This document shows, piece after piece, positions 7,201-10,377 of a stretch of DNA of 10,377 nucleotides. The number at the start of each line of letters is the position of its first letter. Position 1 is the first letter of the stretch. The stretch is from Nitrosopumilales archaeon UBA218 (GTDB lineage: Archaea > Thermoproteota > Nitrososphaeria > Nitrososphaerales > Nitrosopumilaceae), in NCBI GenBank assembly GCA_002499525.1, contig DAMC01000072.1, forward strand, positions 1 through 10,377. The letters are read 5' to 3'. A program made the translations under genes and the position numbers. Under the pieces are notes generated by a model. It made no database searches and had not been told where the DNA came from. It saw nothing but the letters and a program-made list of their open reading frames with translations.

Positions 7201-7509
7201 CTAATGTACTTCGATACTGGATTCAGAAAATCCTAGTCTTACTAGGGTTTCTTTCATAGTATCGCGATGGTCTCCCTGTAGGAAAATATAGTTGTCCTTG
7301 GTAGTTCCACCACAAGCGTATTTTCTTTTCAACTCACTTAATGTTCCATTAAGGTCGTTTAATTTTGAATCGAGTCCTTCAATCATAGTTCCTTTTTTCT
7401 TGAATCTGCGTTCTTCTAGTCTGATAACAATTTTGGTAGATTCTTTATTGAGATCCCCGCAAGCACACAAATCTTCAGGTAGTCCACATGTGTTGCAAAT
7501 TACTGCCAT
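7201..7509 (-). CDS. Translation initiation factor aIF1 (SUI1 family)
   Basis: Promotes correct start-codon selection on the 30S ribosomal subunit. The 102-residue protein starts MAVICNTCGLPEDLC, the usual archaeal opening, with a zinc knuckle C5-x2-C8-x6-C15-x-C17. The SUI1 core follows: RRFKKKGTMIEGLD (34-47) and LKRKYACGGTT (60-70), then FLQGDHRDTMKETLVRLGF (76-94). An in-frame ATG six codons upstream (7527) is rejected as start: the family begins at the chosen Met, and the likely TATA box (7540-7546) would place the transcript start downstream of that ATG. It leads a two-gene leftward unit with the CPBP protease and is divergent from the zinc-ribbon gene. Confidence 0.93.
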   Translation of the reverse strand: MAVICNTCGLPEDLCACGDLNKESTKIVIRLEERRFKKKGTMIEGLDSKLNDLNGTLSELKRKYACGGTTKDNYIFLQGDHRDTMKETLVRLGFSESSIEVH

Positions 7510-7539
7510 TATTTTACTAATGAACATCTCCTGAGCCGA

Positions 7540-7546
7540 CTATTAA
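7540..7546 (-). promoter_or_regulatory. Likely TATA box of the aIF1 gene
   Basis: Reads TTAATAG on the minus strand. A start ~26 bases downstream falls near 7517, giving a leader of about 8 bases before the ATG at 7509 and excluding the ATG at 7527. Confidence 0.45.
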
Positions 7547-7562
7547 GCCTTGTTGGGTAAAT

Positions 7563-7582
7563 TTTGTAAGTTTTTTTACAAA
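7563..7582. promoter_or_regulatory. Perfect inverted repeat, operator candidate
   Basis: TTTGTAA (7563-7569) and TTACAAA (7576-7582) are exact reverse complements with a 6-base spacer (GTTTTT). It sits between two divergent genes, so it cannot be a terminator for either. Its right arm covers the putative TATA element of the zinc-ribbon gene, so a bound dimer would block TBP. No regulator is encoded nearby, and chance in AT-rich DNA is possible. Confidence 0.4.
7574..7582 (+). promoter_or_regulatory. Possible TATA box of the zinc-ribbon gene
   Basis: TTTTACAAA is centred 25 bases before the ATG at 7603, which would give a leaderless mRNA. It is a poor match to the consensus but is in the right place. 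Confidence 0.4.
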
Positions 7583-7602
7583 GGACTCGATAATGAAATT
7601 AC

Positions 7603-7929
7603 ATGACAGATGACCTGCGAAAAAAAGCTGCCGAAATGTTGCTAAAGGGAGCAACACTGATGGCAGAACCTTGCCCTTATTGTAAGGGAGTACGAGTGAT
7701 GAAAGATGGCAATGCCTTATGCATCAGCTGCGGGCGACAACCAGATCCTGCAAAAACTGTTACCGAATCTGCCGAGGTTAAACAAACAAGTCCGATTTTG
7801 GAATCGTTGAATAAAAAACTCGAAGACCTTGGCAAGGAATTGGAGAACGAAACAAGCCATGAAAAGCAGCAACAAATACTGCAGTCCATAAATGGGATTC
7901 TGGAGACACTCCAAAAATTAAAGAAATAA
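7603..7929 (+). CDS. UPF0148 / Sjogren-scleroderma autoantigen 1 family zinc-ribbon protein
   Basis: A 108-residue cytosolic protein of the archaeal UPF0148 family (related to human autoantigen p27); its molecular role is not established. It has a short N-terminal helix with MLLKGATLMAEPCPYC (12-27), then a zinc ribbon with C24-x2-C27 and C40-x2-C43 (CISCGRQ). A linker rich in polar residues leads to a C-terminal helix (~64-108, LNKKLEDLGKELE ... LQSINGILETLQKLKK) with heptad-like Leu/Ile spacing, a probable coiled coil for dimerisation. The ATG is probably at or near the transcript 5' end. It lies 36 bp upstream of the Sec61-beta gene, on the same strand. Confidence 0.88.
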   Translation: MTDDLRKKAAEMLLKGATLMAEPCPYCKGVRVMKDGNALCISCGRQPDPAKTVTESAEVKQTSPILESLNKKLEDLGKELENETSHEKQQQILQSINGILETLQKLKK

Positions 7930-7934
7930 TAAAG

Positions 7935-7942
7935 TTTTTATC
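7935..7942 (+). promoter_or_regulatory. Possible TATA box (or U-tract terminator) before Sec61-beta
   Basis: TTTTTATC lies ~28 bases before the Sec61-beta ATG, so it could drive a leaderless transcript. The same T5 run directly behind the zinc-ribbon stop could also end that transcript. The two uses are not exclusive. Confidence 0.4.
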
Positions 7943-7965
7943 TTCAAATTTTAGCTCATCATTAA

Positions 7966-8139
7966 ATGAGCAGCAGCGGTAAAAAGAAAGGCGCACCATT
8001 ACCAGCATCATCTGCAGGATTACTGCGTTTCTTTGAAGATGAAACAAAAGGATACAAGCTAGATCCAAGAATTGTAGTTGCAATACCTACAGGACTAATC
8101 GTGGTTTCTTGGCTGTTGGACATATTTCTAATAAAATAG
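7966..8139 (+). CDS. secG: Preprotein translocase Sec61-beta (archaeal SecG equivalent)
   Basis: Small third subunit of the SecYE-beta protein-conducting channel in the cytoplasmic membrane. The 57-residue reading frame MSSSGKKKGAPLPASSAGL... shows the complete family layout. There is a basic, Ser-rich cytosolic N-terminus (KKKG), then the signature SSAGLLRFFEDE (15-26) and YKLDPRIVV (30-38). One C-terminal membrane helix follows (~37-55, IVVAIPTGLIVVSWLLDIF). It is very short and easily missed by gene callers that apply a length cut-off. It lies 36 bp after the zinc-ribbon gene and 6 bp before the DUF2070 gene, so it is probably co-transcribed with the latter. Confidence 0.95.
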   Translation: MSSSGKKKGAPLPASSAGLLRFFEDETKGYKLDPRIVVAIPTGLIVVSWLLDIFLIK

Positions 8140-8145
8140 AACAAA

Positions 8146-9888
8146 ATGACCGAGTCATATGATGATGTATCGAAAATCCACAAACGTTATTCTCTAACAC
8201 TACTTACTCCGTCTTCAAAATATCACTCGCTGATATTCTCTGTGATCATCTCTGTTATCAATGCGTATTTCATTCTCGATGCGTATCTTCACCGACAAGA
8301 CGAACTGGTGTTTCGAATACCACTCATGATTGGAGTATTGCTGGTGACACAAAAAATCGACGCCGGACTGATTCGAAATAAAGAATACTCCAAGGCATTA
8401 CACATGTCTTTATTTGGTAACATGTCGTGGCTTGCAATCTCGTTGATGGGTATTGCAGCAAATGTTGTTTTGGCAAAACCAGAACTTTCTTTCATGTATG
8501 TTACAGAGGGAATGATAATTTTTACCAGCTTTAGGTTGGGGCTTCTAACTACCACACTTGGATTATCGATGAGAAAAGCATGGGCAATATGCTTTATCCA
8601 ACCTATGGCCATGTTTCTAGTTCTAGTACCGCAAGACCAATGGCTCCAGTCATTGACTGAGCCTGTACTTCTTGCACTTGCTGCAACATTTTTGGGAATA
8701 TCTTCAATATGGTCATATTTGACAGACAGAGCTGGCCGTCCCGGAATCAAAAGCACACATCAGTTAATTCAGGCGTATCTGGCATCACGTGGAAAAGACA
8801 ACTATGAAGAAGTAGAATCTATCATTGAGGCAAGATCGCACTCATCAAACGTACTGACATCACAAATCCGATTCCAATCAAACAATAATGATTTTAGAAT
8901 GGTATTGCCTGAAGTTCACCCTGGACCATATCATCCAATTGGCGGCAGTAACATTACCTATCGACTTTACAAGACTCTCAACTCGTCAGCAATGATAATG
9001 CACAGTGTTTCTGATCATGCACTGAATCTGCCCTCTCAAACCGCAGTAAATGATTATCTTGGAACATTTTCCACAAATATTGTACTAAAAAAAGGAACAA
9101 TGTGTACTGAACCTGTAGTTGTTACAATCAACAAGGCACGTGTCACTGGTATGTTATTTGATAAAACGGCAGTTTTGTTCTTGTCGTTATCTCCACATGG
9201 TATGGAGGATGTACCTAGTTACATCAAAAATGAAATTGAACAATTGGCCAATAACAGGCATTTTGAGAGAATTCTAGTAATTGATTGCCACAATGCCATG
9301 GGCTTGGAAATAGGCCAAGAAGACTCATCAGACATGATAAAAGCAGCAAAAGCAACGCTGGAATCGTTAGTTACCAAGGAATCTCACACACTAGAGTTTG
9401 GCTATGCAAACTCGAACAATCTGAATTTGAGCTCACTAGATCTTGGACCTGGTGGACTGGGGATGCTTTGCCTGAAAATAAATGAAAAAAAATTCTTCTT
9501 TGGCTGGTCTGATTCCAATAATATGGAAAATGGCGCCAGAGAACACGTTGTGGATTATTTTGCAAAAAAAGAGCTTACGCTGGTCGAACTGTGTACCTCT
9601 GATACTCATTTTAGCTCCACAGTTGTGCGAACTAGGACTGGCTATTATCCTCTGGGCAAAATTGCAACTCCTCAATCTGTTGCAGAATGGTATCATTCTA
9701 TTGCACTAGATGCTGAAAAAAAACTCGAACCAACATCATTTGAGATTTTAGAGCATAAAGCCAATGTCAAAGTAATGGGTACTGCAATCCTGGAAGATTT
9801 TTCCAAGGCATTAGATAGGTCCCTGTTCCTGACTAAAATTTTTGCAATTGGAAGTTTTCTAATTTTTATTGGTTCGCTTTTTCTATAG
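8146..9888 (+). CDS. DUF2070 family membrane protein, putative metal-dependent hydrolase
   Basis: A 580-residue archaeal membrane protein matching DUF2070; function unknown. About six N-terminal membrane helices (~27-47, 57-69, 86-109, 117-137, 145-161, 171-191) are followed by a ~350-residue soluble domain and one last C-terminal helix (~561-580), so the soluble part is tethered at both ends. It has conserved-looking polar motifs: EVHPGPYHP (256-264), HSVSDH (286-291), SPHGMED (349-355), VIDCHNAMG (378-386) and SDTHFSST (485-492). The clustering of His and Asp in strand-end motifs suggests a metal-binding active site; that is inference. The ATG is 6 bp behind the Sec61-beta stop, pointing to co-expression and perhaps a job at the translocon or in membrane processing. 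The last 23 bp overlap the convergent nuclease gene. Confidence 0.85.
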   Translation: MTESYDDVSKIHKRYSLTLLTPSSKYHSLIFSVIISVINAYFILDAYLHRQDELVFRIPLMIGVLLVTQKIDAGLIRNKEYSKALHMSLFGNMSWLAISLMGIAANVVLAKPELSFMYVTEGMIIFTSFRLGLLTTTLGLSMRKAWAICFIQPMAMFLVLVPQDQWLQSLTEPVLLALAATFLGISSIWSYLTDRAGRPGIKSTHQLIQAYLASRGKDNYEEVESIIEARSHSSNVLTSQIRFQSNNNDFRMVLPEVHPGPYHPIGGSNITYRLYKTLNSSAMIMHSVSDHALNLPSQTAVNDYLGTFSTNIVLKKGTMCTEPVVVTINKARVTGMLFDKTAVLFLSLSPHGMEDVPSYIKNEIEQLANNRHFERILVIDCHNAMGLEIGQEDSSDMIKAAKATLESLVTKESHTLEFGYANSNNLNLSSLDLGPGGLGMLCLKINEKKFFFGWSDSNNMENGAREHVVDYFAKKELTLVELCTSDTHFSSTVVRTRTGYYPLGKIATPQSVAEWYHSIALDAEKKLEPTSFEILEHKANVKVMGTAILEDFSKALDRSLFLTKIFAIGSFLIFIGSLFL

Positions 9889-10377
9889 TCTGAATCTTTT
9901 CTAGATTTCCATAAAACTCTTCAAGAAAATTTGCTAACTGGAAAATGGGAACAATAGGAACCTTGTCTACAAAAATAACACTGTCTTGGTATAGAGTGAC
10001 TATGACTGGCGCAGCTATAGCGTTTTTTGTTTTTGCAACATAATTTTTTGTGCGCTCGATTTGTTTTTTTACAATACTGTTTAGTGCTGAAGAATTCATC
10101 TTTTTCCAATGTTTGCAATCAATTAGAATGGCAATTCCGAGTCTAATGCCGACGACGTCGATTTCCATTCTCGGTTTTGTCAGGATTACATTTTTCATTG
10201 TTGCAAAATCATGAGTTTCCAATATTTTTGAAGCCAATCCTTCAAAATCCTTCCAGTCCAATCGTTGTGCAATCTCATCGATTGGAACGCCCTTGCTTAT
10301 GGCAAACAGTCCAACCTGAAGCTTGTCACCTTCCTCAAAATCTATTGAATCATCGTTAAATCTGCCGATGTCGTTTG
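9866..10377 (-). CDS. Mrr/PDDEXK-like nuclease family protein (5' partial)
   Basis: The frame is open to the right edge, so the true start lies outside; 169 residues are visible. An internal TTG at 10261 is not needed as a start, because the 38 codons before it read as protein. That stretch includes KGVPIDEIAQRLDWKDFEG, which runs straight into the conserved helix. Counting from the TTG codon, the core is DFEGLASKILETHDF (5-19), EIDVVG (33-38) and ILIDCKHWKK (45-54). D35 and D48-x-K50 fit the D-(E/D)xK signature of restriction-endonuclease-like folds, as in Mrr, with an adjacent E7 on the first helix. CKHW replaces the common QCK. A C-terminal strand/helix part (IAAPVIVTLYQDSVIFVDK) completes the fold. 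No methyltransferase or defence partner is visible, so a DNA-repair or housekeeping role is as likely as restriction. Confidence 0.7.
   Translation of the reverse strand, partial: NDIGRFNDDSIDFEEGDKLQVGLFAISKGVPIDEIAQRLDWKDFEGLASKILETHDFATMKNVILTKPRMEIDVVGIRLGIAILIDCKHWKKMNSSALNSIVKKQIERTKNYVAKTKNAIAAPVIVTLYQDSVIFVDKVPIVPIFQLANFLEEFYGNLEKIQTIEKANQ

Noticed and set aside
7507..7527. Upstream in-frame ATG as the start of aIF1
   Set aside because: The family begins at the later Met (MAVICNTCG), and the likely transcript start falls after the upstream ATG.
8289..8756. Long open frame (155 codons) on the minus strand
   Set aside because: It lies fully inside the DUF2070 gene, has a biased composition and no recognisable motif; a shadow frame.
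10259..10261. TTG at 10261 as the true start of the nuclease-like gene
   Set aside because: The frame stays open to the window edge with protein-like sequence that continues smoothly into the conserved helix.
1..10377. CRISPR arrays, tRNAs, insertion sequences or a multi-gene defence system
   Set aside because: No repeat-spacer pattern, cloverleaf, terminal repeats, transposase or defence gene set was seen; the non-coding gaps are short and accounted for by RNase P RNA and promoters.

Overview
The window comes from an archaeon. The best fit is an AT-rich ammonia-oxidising thaumarchaeote (Nitrososphaerota, Nitrosopumilales-like). Support comes from archaeal marker genes: Sec61-beta, a short aIF1/SUI1 with an N-terminal zinc knuckle, a UPF0148 zinc-ribbon protein, DUF2070, cofC/cofD, and an archaeal-type RNase P RNA. 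Genes are preceded by TATA boxes at about -26, mostly with no or very short leaders and no clear Shine-Dalgarno sites. A secreted protein carries tandem domains like those of thaumarchaeal surface proteins. The genus cannot be fixed from the sequence alone.

Layout. (1) 1-2126 (+): an APC-type amino-acid permease fused to two universal-stress-protein-like domains; its N-terminus lies outside the window. (2) 2157-2434 (+): the RNase P RNA gene, with a TATA box directly behind the permease stop. This fills the only stretch over 300 bases without a protein gene. (3) 4727-2445 (-): a tight operon cofD > cofC > secreted two-domain protein, with 1- and 2-nt gaps. The first two genes are steps of coenzyme F420 synthesis. 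(4) 4883-6190 (+): a signal-peptide-bearing, single-pass membrane protein of unknown function, divergent from cofD. (5) 7509-6216 (-): aIF1 (translation initiation) followed 1 nt later by a CPBP/CAAX-type intramembrane protease. (6) 7603-9888 (+): a UPF0148 zinc-ribbon protein, Sec61-beta (a 57-residue gene) and a DUF2070 membrane protein 6 nt behind it. (7) 10377-9866 (-): a partial Mrr/PDDEXK-like nuclease whose 3' end overlaps the DUF2070 gene by 23 bp, tail to tail.

How it works together. This is mostly a compact housekeeping block covering tRNA processing, translation initiation, protein export and F420 synthesis, mixed with envelope proteins of unknown role. I see no CRISPR array, tRNA, insertion sequence or phage gene, and no recognisable multi-gene defence system. 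The points most worth a second look are: a compensatory base-pair swap inside the near-universal P4 helix of RNase P RNA; the ~112-residue tandem surface domain translationally linked to F420 genes; a perfect 7-bp inverted repeat on the putative TATA box between aIF1 and the zinc-ribbon gene; and two operon junctions that both read TAG-N-TTG.
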